Part shown: piece by piece, positions 1 to 9,230 of the stretch
How the letters are laid out: each line of letters starts with the position of its first letter
Numbering within the stretch: position 1 is the first letter of the stretch
From: Pseudomonas azotoformans
GTDB taxonomy: Bacteria; Pseudomonadota; Gammaproteobacteria; Pseudomonadales; Pseudomonadaceae
NCBI RefSeq assembly: GCF_001579805.1
Contig: NZ_CP014546.1
Coordinates: 2,914,001-2,978,000, forward strand
Direction of reading: 5' to 3'
DNA length: 64,000 bases
Made by a program: the position numbers and the translations under genes
The notes under the pieces: model-generated
Told to the model about the DNA's origin: nothing
Database searches by the model: none
Seen by the model: the letters and a program-made list of their open reading frames with translations, nothing else

Positions 1-7
1 CGCTGCT

Positions 8-385
8 TTAAGCCGTTTTCCAGGTGATCTGCTCTTCACCGTCCTCGCTGATGCGAATCCAGGTATCAGCGCTTTCTTCACCTTCTTCCTCAACCCAAGT
101 CCCCGGCGCGCAACGCACTTCCACGTTCAGCGCAGCAAACGCAGCGCGGGCGCAGGCGATGTCGTCATCCCACGGCGTCTGGTCGCTTTCCAGGTACAGG
201 CTGTTCCATTTACCGACGGCTTTGGGCAGCCAGGTAACCGGCACATTGCCGGCCTTGCATTTGTAGGTCTGGCCTCTCTGGACCCAGTCGGAGCACGGGC
301 CCAGGGCGGCGCCCAGCCAGGCGGCGATGGCCTTGTGGTCGACGTCGGCGTCCTTCAGGTAAATCTCGATATCGGGTTGGCGCAT
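8..385 (-). CDS. Hypothetical protein, 125 aa
   Basis: A small acidic soluble protein with no signal peptide or membrane segment. I do not recognise a named domain. It has many Trp residues and a C-terminal stretch rich in Glu and Asp. The ATG at 385 (MRQPDIEIYL) is preferred over an upstream in-frame start at 418, because the extra residues look like untranslated leader. It lies downstream of rlmA on the same strand after a gap of about 54 bp, so the two may be co-transcribed. Codon use matches the neighbours, which supports a real gene. Function unknown. Confidence 0.75.
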   Translation of the reverse strand: MRQPDIEIYLKDADVDHKAIAAWLGAALGPCSDWVQRGQTYKCKAGNVPVTWLPKAVGKWNSLYLESDQTPWDDDIACARAAFAALNVEVRCAPGTWVEEEGEESADTWIRISEDGEEQITWKTA

Positions 386-439
386 GGATGTTCCTCGTTG
401 CGGGATTCGAAAATCCATTCGCGGATGCTGGAAAGTCAG

Positions 440-1249
440 TTATTGAAGCACGAAATAGTCGTAGCGCATCGACACAGTGACCACCAGCGGCTCGGCCGCT
501 TCGATCACCTGTGCACGGCGCTCGGCGCTGGCACGCCAACCGTGGGGTGTCATGGCTAGCAGGTTGGCGCGGTCCTGGGGCTCGGCCAGGCTCAGGGTGA
601 ATTCCAGCGTCTCGCTGTGCGCCAGGCTCATGCCGTCCGGCACCAGAGCCAGGTGCTTGTCGTCGGTGTACTCGCGCACTTCGTCGTACAGGCGTTCGCG
701 CAGCTCCATCAGGTGGCCGCTGGTCGGGCCGACCTTCATCAAGCCGCCGCCGGGGCTGAGCAGGCGCTTGGCCTCTTCCCAATCCAATGGGCTGAACACG
801 CTGGCGAGAAACTGGCAGCTGCCTGACGCCAACGGCACTCGGGCCATGCTGGCGATCAACCAGGTCAGCGACGGGGTGCGCTTGCACGCCCGCTTGACCG
901 CTTCCTTGGAGATATCCAACGCGTAGCCGTCGGCGTGGGGCAGGGCGTCGGCGATCTGCGCGGTGTAGTAACCCTCGCCGCAACCGATGTCGACCCAGCG
1001 CTGCGGTGCGCGCTCGGCGGCCAGTTCGGCCAGGCGCCTGGCCACCGGGGCGTAGTGCCCGGCGTTGAGGAAGTCGCGGCGCGCTTCTACCATCGCCAGG
1101 TTATCGCCGGGGTCGCGGCTGTTCTTGTGCTGCACCGGCAACAGGTTCAGGTAACCCTGGCGTGCGCGGTCGAAACGGTGTCCGGCCGGGCACGCCACGC
1201 CATTGTCCACCGCGTTCAGCGGTGCGCTGCAAAGGGGGCACGCGAGCAT
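440..1249 (-). CDS. rlmA: 23S rRNA (guanine-N1)-methyltransferase RlmA
   Basis: Predicted to methylate N1 of guanine 745 in helix 35 of 23S rRNA, using S-adenosylmethionine. The N-terminus has the zinc-binding set typical of RlmA (Cys4, Cys7, Cys20, His24). A Rossmann methyltransferase core follows, with the SAM-binding motif VDIGCGEGY at about residues 86-94. The length of 269 aa is normal for the family. The ATG overlaps the dapE stop codon by one base (TGATG), which suggests translational coupling. Its pairing with dapE looks positional rather than functional. Confidence 0.93.
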   Translation of the reverse strand: MLACPLCSAPLNAVDNGVACPAGHRFDRARQGYLNLLPVQHKNSRDPGDNLAMVEARRDFLNAGHYAPVARRLAELAAERAPQRWVDIGCGEGYYTAQIADALPHADGYALDISKEAVKRACKRTPSLTWLIASMARVPLASGSCQFLASVFSPLDWEEAKRLLSPGGGLMKVGPTSGHLMELRERLYDEVREYTDDKHLALVPDGMSLAHSETLEFTLSLAEPQDRANLLAMTPHGWRASAERRAQVIEAAEPLVVTVSMRYDYFVLQ

Positions 1250-2400
1250 CAGGCGAGCAACTTGATCAGGGTCTGGTAGTAGATTTCGGTCAGCACATCG
1301 AGGTCGCTGGCCAGAATGCGTTCGTTGACCTGGTGGATCGTCGCGTTGACCGGGCCCAGCTCAACCACCTGGGTGCCGAGGGTGGCGATGAAACGTCCGT
1401 CCGAGGTACCGCCACTGGTGGACGCCTGGGTCTCACGCCCGGTGATCGCCTTGATGCTGGCCGAGACTGCATCCAGCAGCGCGCCCGGCTCGGTGAGGAA
1501 CGGCAGGCCCGACAGCGCCCACTCCACGTGCCAGTCCAGGCCGTGTTTGTCGAGGATCGCCGCAACGCGCTGCTGCAGGCCTTCAACAGTGGATTCAGTG
1601 GAGAAACGGAAGTTGAACACCGCCGTCAGGTCACCCGGAATCACGTTGGTCGCGCCGGTGCCGGAATTGAGGTTGGAGATCTGGAAGCTGGTCGGCGGGA
1701 AGAAGGTGTTGCCGTCGTCCCAATGTTCGGCGGCCAATTCGGCCAGTGCCGGCGCAGCCAGGTGGATCGGGTTCTTCGCCAGGTGCGGGTAGGCCACGTG
1801 GCCTTGCACGCCGCGTACGGTCAGGGTCGCGCCAAGAGAGCCGCGACGGCCGTTCTTGACCACATCGCCGACCAGGGTGGTGCTCGACGGTTCGCCGACG
1901 ATGCACCAGTCCAGGCGCTCCTTGCGCGCTGCGAGGCGTTCGATCACGGCTTTGGTGCCATGGTGCGCCGGGCCTTCTTCATCGCTGGTGATCAGGAAGG
2001 CTACCGAGCCCTTGTGGTCCGGGTAGTCGGCCACAAAACGCACCGACGCCACCAGCATCGCCGCCAGGCTGCCTTTCATGTCCGCCGCGCCACGCCCGCA
2101 GAGCATGCCGTTTTCATCGATCAACGCGTCGAATGGGTCGTTCTGCCAGGCCTGCACCGGGCCGGTCGGCACCACGTCGGTGTGGCCGGCGAAGCACAGC
2201 ACCGGGCCTTCGTGCTTGCCGTGGGTGGCCCAGAAGTTGTCCACGTCTTCGATGCGCATTGGCTCAAGCGCAAAACCGGCGTCGCCCAGGCGCTGCATCA
2301 TCAGCTTCTGGCAATCGGCGTCGATCGGCGTGACCGACGGACGACGGATCAGGTCGATGGCAAGTTGAAGGGTCGGCGAAAGGTCGGCATGGGCCGTCAT
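1249..2400 (-). CDS. dapE: Succinyl-diaminopimelate desuccinylase DapE
   Basis: Hydrolyses N-succinyl-LL-diaminopimelate to LL-diaminopimelate and succinate in the succinylase branch of lysine and peptidoglycan-precursor synthesis. It is an M20 di-zinc hydrolase of 383 aa. Visible metal and catalytic residues are H73 and D75 (GHTDVVP), D107 (GRGAADMKG) and E141/E142 (SDEEGPA), with a C-terminal His in ATIHQVNE. dapC and dapD of the same pathway are also in this window but not adjacent. The stop codon overlaps the rlmA start. Confidence 0.96.
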   Translation of the reverse strand: MTAHADLSPTLQLAIDLIRRPSVTPIDADCQKLMMQRLGDAGFALEPMRIEDVDNFWATHGKHEGPVLCFAGHTDVVPTGPVQAWQNDPFDALIDENGMLCGRGAADMKGSLAAMLVASVRFVADYPDHKGSVAFLITSDEEGPAHHGTKAVIERLAARKERLDWCIVGEPSSTTLVGDVVKNGRRGSLGATLTVRGVQGHVAYPHLAKNPIHLAAPALAELAAEHWDDGNTFFPPTSFQISNLNSGTGATNVIPGDLTAVFNFRFSTESTVEGLQQRVAAILDKHGLDWHVEWALSGLPFLTEPGALLDAVSASIKAITGRETQASTSGGTSDGRFIATLGTQVVELGPVNATIHQVNERILASDLDVLTEIYYQTLIKLLA

Positions 2401-2467
2401 GGGGGGAACTCCGGAGCTTTTATAAATGAGCAGGCAAGGCGCACAAAACGGCCGTTATCTTATAGCA

Positions 2468-2492
2468 AAACGGCGGCCAGAGGCCGCCGTTT
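2468..2492 (-). terminator. Intrinsic terminator after ndvB
   Basis: A perfect 11-bp inverted repeat (AAACGGCGGCC / GGCCGCCGTTT) with a 3-nt loop, about 18 bp beyond the ndvB stop. On the minus strand the distal arm ends in a short T run (GTTTTGC). It should separate ndvB from dapE. Confidence 0.8.
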
Positions 2493-2510
2493 AGTGCATT
2501 GCGCAAGTTT

Positions 2511-5102
2511 TTACGCCGCTGGCGCGGGTTCCGGCGCCGCCGCAGGTTTAGGCAGCGAAGACAGGAACGCCATGATCAGTGCCGCCACATACGGCAGCGA
2601 CTGCACCAGCAACATCACCACCCAGAAGCGGATGTCATTGCTTGGCAGGCCCTGCACCAGGTAAATCCCCAGCGCCGCGCCCCACAACAGCAGCATGATG
2701 AACATTTCTTCGCGCGCTTCGGAAATCGCCACCCAGAAACCATGGTTATCCGCGTTTTTGGGGGTACGGAAGAACGGGATACTGGTGGTGAAGAAGCCAT
2801 ACAGCACCGCCTTGGCGATGGTGTGCGACAACGCCAGCCCGGCCAGGGCCGCACAGAATGCATCCTTCAAGTTCACGCCTACCGCACGACGGTAGAGGAA
2901 GATGATCTTGCCGACCTTGAACACAAACAACGCCAACGGCGGGATCGCGAAAATCAGCAGCGGCGGGTCAACCCGCGTCGGCACGATGATCATTGCCGCC
3001 GACCACAACAACGCGCCGACGGTGAAGAAGATGTTCATGCCATCCGCCACCCACGGCAACCAGCCCGCTAGGAAGTGGTAGCGCTGGCCACGGGTCAGCT
3101 CGGTGTCCTTGCCGCGCAAGAGGCTTGCGGTGTGACGCTTGATGATCTGGATCGCGCCGTAGGCCCAGCGGAAACGCTGTTTCTTGAAGTCGATAAAGGT
3201 ATCCGGCATCAAGCCCTTGCCGTAGCTGTCGTGGTAATACGCCGCCGACAGGCCTTTCTCGAATACGCGTAGGCCCAGTTCGGCATCTTCGCAGATACAC
3301 CAGTCGGCCCAGCCCAGTTCTTCAAGCACCGAGCGACGGGTCATGGTCATGGTGCCGTGCTGGATGATCGCGTCACGGTCGTTGCGAGTGACCATGCCGA
3401 TATGGAAGAAGCCCTTGTATTCCGCGTAGCAGAGCTTCTTGAAGGTGCTTTCGTTCTGGTCGCGATAATCCTGCGGCGACTGCACCACGGCGATTTTCGG
3501 GTCGGCGAAGTGCGGCACCATATGCTTGAGCCAGTTCGGCGACACGCAGTAGTCCGAGTCGATCACCGCGATCACTTCGGCGTCCTTGGCGGTGTGCGGA
3601 ATCAGGTAGTTCAGCGCGCCACCCTTGAAACCGGCCAGGGGCGCGACGTGGAAGAACTTGAAGCGCGGGCCCAGGGTTTCGCAGTAGTCGCGCACCGGTT
3701 CCCATACCGCCGGGTCTTTGGTGTTGTTGTCGATGATCAGGACTTCGTAGTCCGGGTAATCCAGGGCGGCCAGGGCGTCGAGGGTCTGTTTGACCATCTC
3801 CGGCGGCTCGTTGTAGCACGGCACATGGATCGACACTTTCGGACGGTAGTCCGAATCCCCCTCGACCGGCAGGAATTCACGCCGACGCTTGTGGGTCCAC
3901 ACCGCTTCCGCCAGTTCGTGGGCTTCGGTCAGCAACACGATAAACACGCCGAGCGCGCCGAGGGCGAGCAGGATGCCCACGGTGACGCTGAACCAGGTGC
4001 TGTATTGCTGGCTGTAGTCGTAGCCGATCCACACCAGCACCGAACCGCAGAGGAACGCGATAAAGGTCAGGAAGGTGCGACCACGCTGGCGCAGGGCCGA
4101 GCCGTCGATCATCAGCAGGGTCAGGGACAGCAGGGCCAGCACCACCGAACCAATGGCCAGCACGCGCCATTGCGGGATTGCGACCACGGGCCCTTCAAAG
4201 TTGAATTTCTGCTGGCGTGCGGCGTTGTACACGCCCCAGTAAGCGCCCGCCGAGCCTTCGTCGCTGACTTTCCACGGCTGATCGAAGGCCTCGATCACAA
4301 AGTAGTTGAAGCCCTGGCGGTTCAGTTTGTTCACCAGCGTGCGCAGGTAGATCGCCTGGTCGGCGGGGGAGGTTTCATTGCCCCCGCGCATGCGGCCGTT
4401 GCTCGGCCAACCGACTTCCGACAGCAGCAGCGGTTTTTTCGGGAAGAGTTTCTTCAGGTCGCGGGCACGGTCGAGTACGTATTGGCCGGCCTTGTCCATC
4501 GGGATGTATTCCCAGAACGGCAGGATGTGCGCGGCGATCAGGTCGACGTGCTTGGCCAGTTGCGGGTTTTTCTCCCAGATGTGCCATTGCTCGGACGTGG
4601 TCACCGGCACTTTCACGGCGGCGCGCACCCGGTCCAGCAGCACGATCAGCGCTTCTGGGGTGATTTCTTCACGGAACAGCGCTTCGTTGCCGACCACCAC
4701 CCGCACCACACTGCGCGAGCTGTTGGCGATTTCGATGGCGCGCTGGATTTCCCGCTCGTTGCGCTCAAGGTCCGGGCTGATCCAGATCCCCAGGGTCACA
4801 CGCAGGCCGAATTCTTCCGCCAGTTTGGGGATATCCCCCAGAGTGCCGTCGACCGAGTAGGTACGGATGTTGTCCGTCAGCTTGCTCATGATCTCGAGGT
4901 CGCGACGCATCTGGTCGTCGGTCGGGTACTGGTCTTTCTGCGGGTACTGGCCTTGCTGGAACGGCGAGTAGGAAAAACCGGAGATCTGTTCAGGCCAGTT
5001 GGGGGTGGTGACGGGGCGGTTGATCAGCGCCCAGAAACCGGTGAACAGCGCGGCGATTGCCAGCACGATCACCAGGTTGAGTCCAAATTTACGCGATGCC
5101 AT
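2511..5102 (-). CDS. ndvB: NdvB-type beta-glucan glucosyltransferase, GH17 + GT2 fusion
   Basis: An inner-membrane protein of 863 aa that should make and rearrange beta-(1,3)-linked periplasmic glucan. It has an N-terminal membrane helix (about 8-27), a GH17 transglycosylase domain (about 40-310) and several helices (about 315-395). A cytoplasmic GT2 processive synthase domain follows (about 420-650), then more C-terminal helices. Key residues are E140 (VVGNE) and E229 (SEVGWPS) of GH17, and D515/D517 (DSD), E606-D607 and QRFRW at 642-646 of GT2. The start at 5102 (MASRKFGLN) gives a proper membrane anchor; an upstream start at 5219 would add an Arg-rich unlikely leader. The P. aeruginosa homologue is also next to dapE and is linked to biofilm tolerance (family knowledge). 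Confidence 0.9.
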   Translation of the reverse strand: MASRKFGLNLVIVLAIAALFTGFWALINRPVTTPNWPEQISGFSYSPFQQGQYPQKDQYPTDDQMRRDLEIMSKLTDNIRTYSVDGTLGDIPKLAEEFGLRVTLGIWISPDLERNEREIQRAIEIANSSRSVVRVVVGNEALFREEITPEALIVLLDRVRAAVKVPVTTSEQWHIWEKNPQLAKHVDLIAAHILPFWEYIPMDKAGQYVLDRARDLKKLFPKKPLLLSEVGWPSNGRMRGGNETSPADQAIYLRTLVNKLNRQGFNYFVIEAFDQPWKVSDEGSAGAYWGVYNAARQQKFNFEGPVVAIPQWRVLAIGSVVLALLSLTLLMIDGSALRQRGRTFLTFIAFLCGSVLVWIGYDYSQQYSTWFSVTVGILLALGALGVFIVLLTEAHELAEAVWTHKRRREFLPVEGDSDYRPKVSIHVPCYNEPPEMVKQTLDALAALDYPDYEVLIIDNNTKDPAVWEPVRDYCETLGPRFKFFHVAPLAGFKGGALNYLIPHTAKDAEVIAVIDSDYCVSPNWLKHMVPHFADPKIAVVQSPQDYRDQNESTFKKLCYAEYKGFFHIGMVTRNDRDAIIQHGTMTMTRRSVLEELGWADWCICEDAELGLRVFEKGLSAAYYHDSYGKGLMPDTFIDFKKQRFRWAYGAIQIIKRHTASLLRGKDTELTRGQRYHFLAGWLPWVADGMNIFFTVGALLWSAAMIIVPTRVDPPLLIFAIPPLALFVFKVGKIIFLYRRAVGVNLKDAFCAALAGLALSHTIAKAVLYGFFTTSIPFFRTPKNADNHGFWVAISEAREEMFIMLLLWGAALGIYLVQGLPSNDIRFWVVMLLVQSLPYVAALIMAFLSSLPKPAAAPEPAPAA

Positions 5103-5249
5103 GGCTATTTCGGGTTCCAAAGGGTGTGGAACGAAAAGAGGTGTCGGCCTGCGCCGAACGGCGCGCATCCTACACCGGCCCTTCCCTGACCGTACAGCAA
5201 GCAGAGAAAAACCGGACATTAGTCAGCGAAAGGCCATCTTAGTTCTTAA

Positions 5250-5274
5250 CTTGTAGCTTGAAGCTTCGAACTTG
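5250..5274. repeat. Dispersed palindromic repeat, copy 1
   Basis: The unit CTTG-N2-GCTTGAAGCTT-N2-AACTTG occurs here and again at 44593-44616 with the same spacing. The core is palindromic (AAGCTT centre). It lies in the ndvB/tcdA divergent gap and overlaps the region where the tcdA -35 box would be. Confidence 0.6.
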
Positions 5275-5288
5275 TCGCTGCGTAGCCC

Positions 5289-5294
5289 TATAAT
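5289..5294 (+). promoter_or_regulatory. Probable -10 box for tcdA
   Basis: A perfect TATAAT hexamer 27 bp before the tcdA start. No good -35 hexamer is visible at 16-18 bp; the best is TTCGAA at 5265-5270, inside the dispersed repeat. Confidence 0.55.
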
Positions 5295-5320
5295 GCGCGC
5301 CGGTTTTTGGGGTAATGGTC

Positions 5321-6130
5321 ATGAGCACAGAAGATCCGCGGTTTGCAGGCGTCGCCCGCTTGTATGGCATTGAAGGCCTGGAACGCTTGAAAGCAGCCCA
5401 TGTGGCTATTGTCGGCGTTGGCGGCGTAGGCTCCTGGGCGGCGGAAGCCGTGGCCCGTTGCGGGGTGGGCGAGATTTCGCTGTTTGACCTGGATGACGTC
5501 TGCGTGAGCAACAGCAACCGTCAGTTGCACGCGCTGGACAGCACCGTGGGCAAGCCCAAGGTCGAGGTGATGGCGGAGCGCCTGCGCGGCATCAACCCGG
5601 ATTGCACCGTGCATGCGGTGGCGGATTTCGTGACCCGCGACACCATGGCCGAATACATCACGCCGGACATCGATTGCGTGATCGACTGCATCGACGCGGT
5701 CAACGCCAAGGCCGCGCTCATCGCCTGGTGCAAGCGTCGCAAGATCCAGATCATCACCACCGGCGGCGCCGGCGGGCAGATCGACCCGACGTTGATCCAG
5801 GTCTGCGACCTGAACCGCACCTTCAATGACCCGTTGGCCTCGAAAGTGCGCTCGACCCTGCGCCGCGACTACAACTTCTCCCGTACCGTGACCCGCCATT
5901 ACAGCGTGCCGTGTGTGTTTTCCACCGAACAGCTGCGTTATCCCAAGCCGGACGGCAGCATCTGTTTGCAGAAGAGTTTTGTCGGGGATGGCGTGAAGCT
6001 GGACTGCGCGGGCGGTTTTGGTGCGGTGATGATGGTGACGGCCACGTTCGGCATGGTGGCGGCCACCAAGGCGGTGGACAAGATTGTGGCCGGAGTGCGC
6101 CGGCCTTCCGAGCGGGTCAAGGCGTCGTAA
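5321..6130 (+). CDS. tcdA: tRNA threonylcarbamoyladenosine dehydratase TcdA (CsdL)
   Basis: An E1-like enzyme that uses ATP to dehydrate t6A37 of tRNA into the cyclic form ct6A. It has an N-terminal ThiF/MoeB-type nucleotide-binding fold with GVGGVGSWAAEA (about residues 33-44), and a conserved FDLDDVCVSN segment. ATG occurs at both 5315 and 5321. The GGGG at 5309-5312 is better spaced for 5321 (MSTEDPRF), so that start was taken (269 aa). The convergent gene sufE and csdA are its known sulfur-transfer partners in E. coli. The 3' end overlaps that of sufE by 14 bp on the opposite strand. Confidence 0.93.
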   Translation: MSTEDPRFAGVARLYGIEGLERLKAAHVAIVGVGGVGSWAAEAVARCGVGEISLFDLDDVCVSNSNRQLHALDSTVGKPKVEVMAERLRGINPDCTVHAVADFVTRDTMAEYITPDIDCVIDCIDAVNAKAALIAWCKRRKIQIITTGGAGGQIDPTLIQVCDLNRTFNDPLASKVRSTLRRDYNFSRTVTRHYSVPCVFSTEQLRYPKPDGSICLQKSFVGDGVKLDCAGGFGAVMMVTATFGMVAATKAVDKIVAGVRRPSERVKAS

Positions 6131-6533
6131 CGGCGCTCAGTTGCCGCATGCGCTGCAGCACGGCATTCAGGCCATTGCTGCGCGACGGTGACAGTTGGCG
6201 GGACAGCCCCAACTGTGCAAACCAGTCAGGCAGATCCACCGCCTGCAATTCTGCGGCGGACAGGCCATTGACCCGCGCCAGCAGCAACGCCACCAACCCA
6301 CGAATCATCCGTGCGTCGCTGCTGGCGGCGAACTGCCAGTGGCCATCGCGCAATTCTGCGACCAGCCACACCAGGCTTTCGCAGCCCTGTACGAGATTGG
6401 CGTCGACTTTATCCTCATCGGCCAGGGCAGGCAGACGCTCGCCCCATTGCATCAGCATCCGCGCGCGCTGCTCCCAACTGCCGACGGCCTGAAACGCCTC
6501 AAGTGCGGCTGCGGCATCCACCGGTAAGCTCAT
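6117..6533 (-). CDS. sufE: SufE/CsdE-family sulfur acceptor
   Basis: Accepts persulfide sulfur from the cysteine desulfurase and stimulates its activity. The 138-aa protein carries the acceptor Cys at about residue 51 in VQGCESLVWL, as in the family. It overlaps the csdA stop by 4 bp (ATGA), so CsdA and this protein are probably translated together and form a CsdA-CsdE pair. Whether it is better called SufE or CsdE cannot be told from sequence alone. The tail overlaps convergent tcdA. Confidence 0.92.
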   Translation of the reverse strand: MSLPVDAAAALEAFQAVGSWEQRARMLMQWGERLPALADEDKVDANLVQGCESLVWLVAELRDGHWQFAASSDARMIRGLVALLLARVNGLSAAELQAVDLPDWFAQLGLSRQLSPSRSNGLNAVLQRMRQLSAVTTP

Positions 6534-7735
6534 CGCAGCATATCCAACGCTTGATCCAGCGCTTCAAAGAAGCGTTCCAGGTCATCGGAATCGTTATACA
6601 GCGCCAGGGACACGCGAATCGCCCCTGACAGATGCATCGCCTTGAGCAACGGCATGGCGCAGTGATGCCCGGCGCGTACGGCAATGCCTTGCTCGGTCAG
6701 CAGGTGCGCGAGGTCGGCGTTATGCACGCCATCGACCACAAAGCTGACCAACGCCACCTGGGGCGAACCCAGCACGTGCACGCCATTGCGCGCCTTGAGC
6801 CCGCGCAACAGGTAGTCATGCAACGCCGCTTCATGGGCGATCACTGCCGGCTGATCCAGCGAACTCAAGTAATCCAGGCTGGCGCCCAGGCCGATCACGC
6901 TGGCAATCGGCGGGGTGCCGGCCTCAAAGCCCAGCGGCGCCGGGCGGAAGCTGGCGCTGTGGTAATCGGCCTGTTGCACCATCTCGCCGCCGAACTGCCA
7001 GTGGCGTACGTGGTGCAGCGCTTCATTGCGACCAAACAGCACACCGACGCCGTCCGGGCCATACAGTTTGTGGCTGGAAAACACATAGAAGTCGCAACCC
7101 AGCGCCTGCACGTCGTGACGACCATGGACGATGCCTTGGGCGCCGTCGATCACGGTCAGGGCGCCGTGGGGCTGGGCGAGTGCCAGCAGGGCTTCCAGTG
7201 GCTGCCAGGCGCCGAGCACGTTGGACAGCTGGCTCACTGCGAGTAATCGCGTGCGCGGGCCGATCAGCTCGGCAGCGGCAGCCAGGTCGATCACGCCGTT
7301 ATCATCCAGTGGCAGTACCACTAGGTTCAGTGCGCGACGCTTGGCCAGTTGCTGCCAGGGCAGCAGGTTGGCGTGGTGTTCCAGGGCGCTGATGACAATC
7401 TCATCGCCCGCATTGAATAAGTGCTCAAGGCCATAGGCCAAGAGGTTCAGCGCAGAAGTTGCGCCGTGGGTGAACACGATCTGCCCGCTGTCGCCTGCAT
7501 TCAACCACTGTGCGACCTTGCTGCGGCTGTCTTCGAACGCCTGGGTCGCATGGGCGCCTGGCAAATGCTGGGCGCGGTGCACATTGGCTGCGCCGTTGGC
7601 GTAGTAATGGCTGATGGCATCCAACAAAGCCTGGGGTTTTTGCGTGGTGGCGGCGTTGTCCAGGTAGGTCTGGTCTTGCCGTTGCAGGGTGGCGATGGCC
7701 GGAAAGTCGGCGCGCCAGGGGGAGGGCACTAGCAT
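6530..7735 (-). CDS. csdA: Cysteine desulfurase CsdA (SufS-like)
   Basis: A PLP enzyme that removes sulfur from cysteine to give alanine and an enzyme persulfide for Fe-S and tRNA sulfur pathways. It is a class V aminotransferase fold of 401 aa. The PLP lysine is visible in SSHKLYGPDG and the active-site Cys in RAGHHCAMP. A TTG at 7744 also opens the frame, but the ATG at 7735 (MLVPSPWRADFP) fits family N-termini. It is the first gene of a csdA-sufE pair and faces tcdA, the same set linked to ct6A formation in E. coli. Confidence 0.92.
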   Translation of the reverse strand: MLVPSPWRADFPAIATLQRQDQTYLDNAATTQKPQALLDAISHYYANGAANVHRAQHLPGAHATQAFEDSRSKVAQWLNAGDSGQIVFTHGATSALNLLAYGLEHLFNAGDEIVISALEHHANLLPWQQLAKRRALNLVVLPLDDNGVIDLAAAAELIGPRTRLLAVSQLSNVLGAWQPLEALLALAQPHGALTVIDGAQGIVHGRHDVQALGCDFYVFSSHKLYGPDGVGVLFGRNEALHHVRHWQFGGEMVQQADYHSASFRPAPLGFEAGTPPIASVIGLGASLDYLSSLDQPAVIAHEAALHDYLLRGLKARNGVHVLGSPQVALVSFVVDGVHNADLAHLLTEQGIAVRAGHHCAMPLLKAMHLSGAIRVSLALYNDSDDLERFFEALDQALDMLR

Positions 7736-7755
7736 GGTGTTCAAGACTCGTATAA

Positions 7756-7779
7756 GCGAGCCCCAGGGTCGGGGCCCGC
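7756..7779 (-). terminator. Possible terminator after dapD
   Basis: An inverted repeat of GCG-A-GCCCC and GGGGC-C-CGC (9 bp with one mismatch) lies between dapD and csdA. The minus strand continues CTTATAC, a weak T tract. It may be a terminator or only an attenuating hairpin. Confidence 0.45.
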
Positions 7780-7799
7780 TAGGGGCATCGAGTGGCTGC

Positions 7800-8834
7800 T
7801 TAGTTGTGAGCGTGCAGCGCTTCGTTCAGTTCGATGGCCGATTTGTGGGTTTTGCACTCCACGGCACCGGTCTCGGAGTTGCGGCGGAACAGCAGGTCCG
7901 GTTGGCCGGCCAGTTCGCGTGCCTTGACCACTTTGACCAGTTGGTTCTGCTCGTCCAGCAGCGCAACCTTGGTGCCGGCGGTGACGTACAGGCCCGATTC
8001 CACGGTGTTACGGTCGCCCAACGGGATACCGATACCGGCGTTGGCGCCGATCAGGCAGCCTTCGCCAACCTTGATCACGATGTTGCCGCCGCCCGACAGG
8101 GTGCCCATGGTGGAGCAACCGCCGCCCAGGTCCGAACCCTTGCCGACGAATACGCCTGCCGATACACGACCTTCGATCATGCCTGGGCCTTCGGTGCCAG
8201 CGTTGAAGTTGACGAAACCTTCGTGCATCACGGTGGTGCCTTCGCCCACATAGGCACCCAGGCGGATGCGTGCTGCGTCAGCGATACGCACACCGCTCGG
8301 CACCACGTAGTCGGTCATTTTCGGGAACTTGTCCACCGAGAACACTTCCAGCAGTTCGCCACGCAGGCGGGCTTCCAGCTGGCGTTCGGCCAGTTCGTTG
8401 ATGTCGATCGCGCCCTGGCTGGTCCAGGCCACGTTCGGCAGCTGCGGGAACACACCGGCCAGGCTCAGGCCGTGGGGCTTGACCAGGCGGTGGGACAGCA
8501 GGTGCAGCTTGAGGTAGGCCTCAGGCGTGGAGGTCAGTGCAGCGTCTTCGGCCAGCAGGGTGGCGACCAGCGGCGTGTGGCTTTCGGCCAGGCGGTTGAG
8601 CAGCGCGGCTTGGGTAGCGTCGACATTCTTGAGCGCATCAGCCAGTTGCAGCGCTTGGCTGATGGTGAAGGTGATCGCCTGGTTGCCTTCGGTGTAGCCG
8701 AGGATCGGCGCGATGGCTGCGACGATTTCTGCCGACGGGTTGAGCAGCGGTTGTGCGTAAAACACTTCCAGCCAAGCACCTTGGCGGTTCTGAGTGCCGA
8801 CGCCGAAGCCCAGGCTGAACAGGGAATTGGACAT
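7800..8834 (-). CDS. dapD: Tetrahydrodipicolinate N-succinyltransferase DapD
   Basis: Transfers succinyl from succinyl-CoA to tetrahydrodipicolinate, opening the succinylase route to diaminopimelate. The 344-aa length matches the long DapD type found in pseudomonads rather than the 274-aa E. coli type. The second half shows left-handed beta-helix hexapeptide repeats (for example VGEGCLIGANAGIGIPLGD). The N-terminus is MSNSLFSLGFGVG. It follows the YffB-like gene by 33 bp on the same strand. Confidence 0.95.
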   Translation of the reverse strand: MSNSLFSLGFGVGTQNRQGAWLEVFYAQPLLNPSAEIVAAIAPILGYTEGNQAITFTISQALQLADALKNVDATQAALLNRLAESHTPLVATLLAEDAALTSTPEAYLKLHLLSHRLVKPHGLSLAGVFPQLPNVAWTSQGAIDINELAERQLEARLRGELLEVFSVDKFPKMTDYVVPSGVRIADAARIRLGAYVGEGTTVMHEGFVNFNAGTEGPGMIEGRVSAGVFVGKGSDLGGGCSTMGTLSGGGNIVIKVGEGCLIGANAGIGIPLGDRNTVESGLYVTAGTKVALLDEQNQLVKVVKARELAGQPDLLFRRNSETGAVECKTHKSAIELNEALHAHN

Positions 8835-8867
8835 GCTGTTACCTCTACAAAAATGGAAAGGGCTGGC

Positions 8868-9230
8868 CTACTTGAGGGCCGCCGAATAACTATCTGGCTT
8901 GAAGCCAATCAGGGTTCTGTCACCGAGATCAAGCACCGGGCGCTTGATCATCGAGGGTTGTGCGAGCATCAATTCAATGGCTTTCGACTGATCGAGATCG
9001 GCTTTGCGTTCGTCTTCGAGTTTGCGAAAGGTGGTGCCCGCACGGTTCAAAACCACCTGCCAACCGTGCTCGTCGCACCATTGGGTCAAGTGTTCGCGGT
9101 CGATACCGGCCGTTTTGTAGTCGTGGAACTCATAGTTGGCGCCGTGCTCATCGAGCCAGGTGCGCGCCTTTTTCATGGTGTCGCAGGCTTTGATGCCGAA
9201 AAGGTGCAACGTTTTGCTTGAAGCGGTCAA
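8868..9230 (-). CDS. ArsC/Spx-family protein (YffB-like)
   Basis: A 120-aa thioredoxin-fold protein of the ArsC/Spx/MgsR superfamily, with a single Cys in GIKACDTMKKA (about residue 16) and the conserved KRPVLDLGD segment. The nearest relatives are YffB-type proteins, which bind glutathione and are not proven arsenate reductases; no ars genes are nearby. The start is TTG at 9230, as no ATG lies before residue 19; it is preceded by a strong AAAGGGGGG ribosome-binding site about 8 bp upstream. It sits between dapC and dapD functions, as in other pseudomonads, for reasons not known. Confidence 0.85.
   Translation of the reverse strand: MTASSKTLHLFGIKACDTMKKARTWLDEHGANYEFHDYKTAGIDREHLTQWCDEHGWQVVLNRAGTTFRKLEDERKADLDQSKAIELMLAQPSMIKRPVLDLGDRTLIGFKPDSYSAALK

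Noticed and set aside
3357..5189. A 610-residue open frame antisense to ndvB, and similar long antisense frames such as 13598-15058 opposite glnD
   Set aside because: These come from the high G+C codon pattern of the real genes. Their composition is rich in His, Arg, Gln and Val with no domain signature, while the opposite strand has clear catalytic motifs.
8868..9230. Arsenate reductase of an arsenic-resistance operon
   Set aside because: No arsR, arsB or acr3 gene is nearby and the protein is closer to YffB-type proteins; the context is lysine synthesis.
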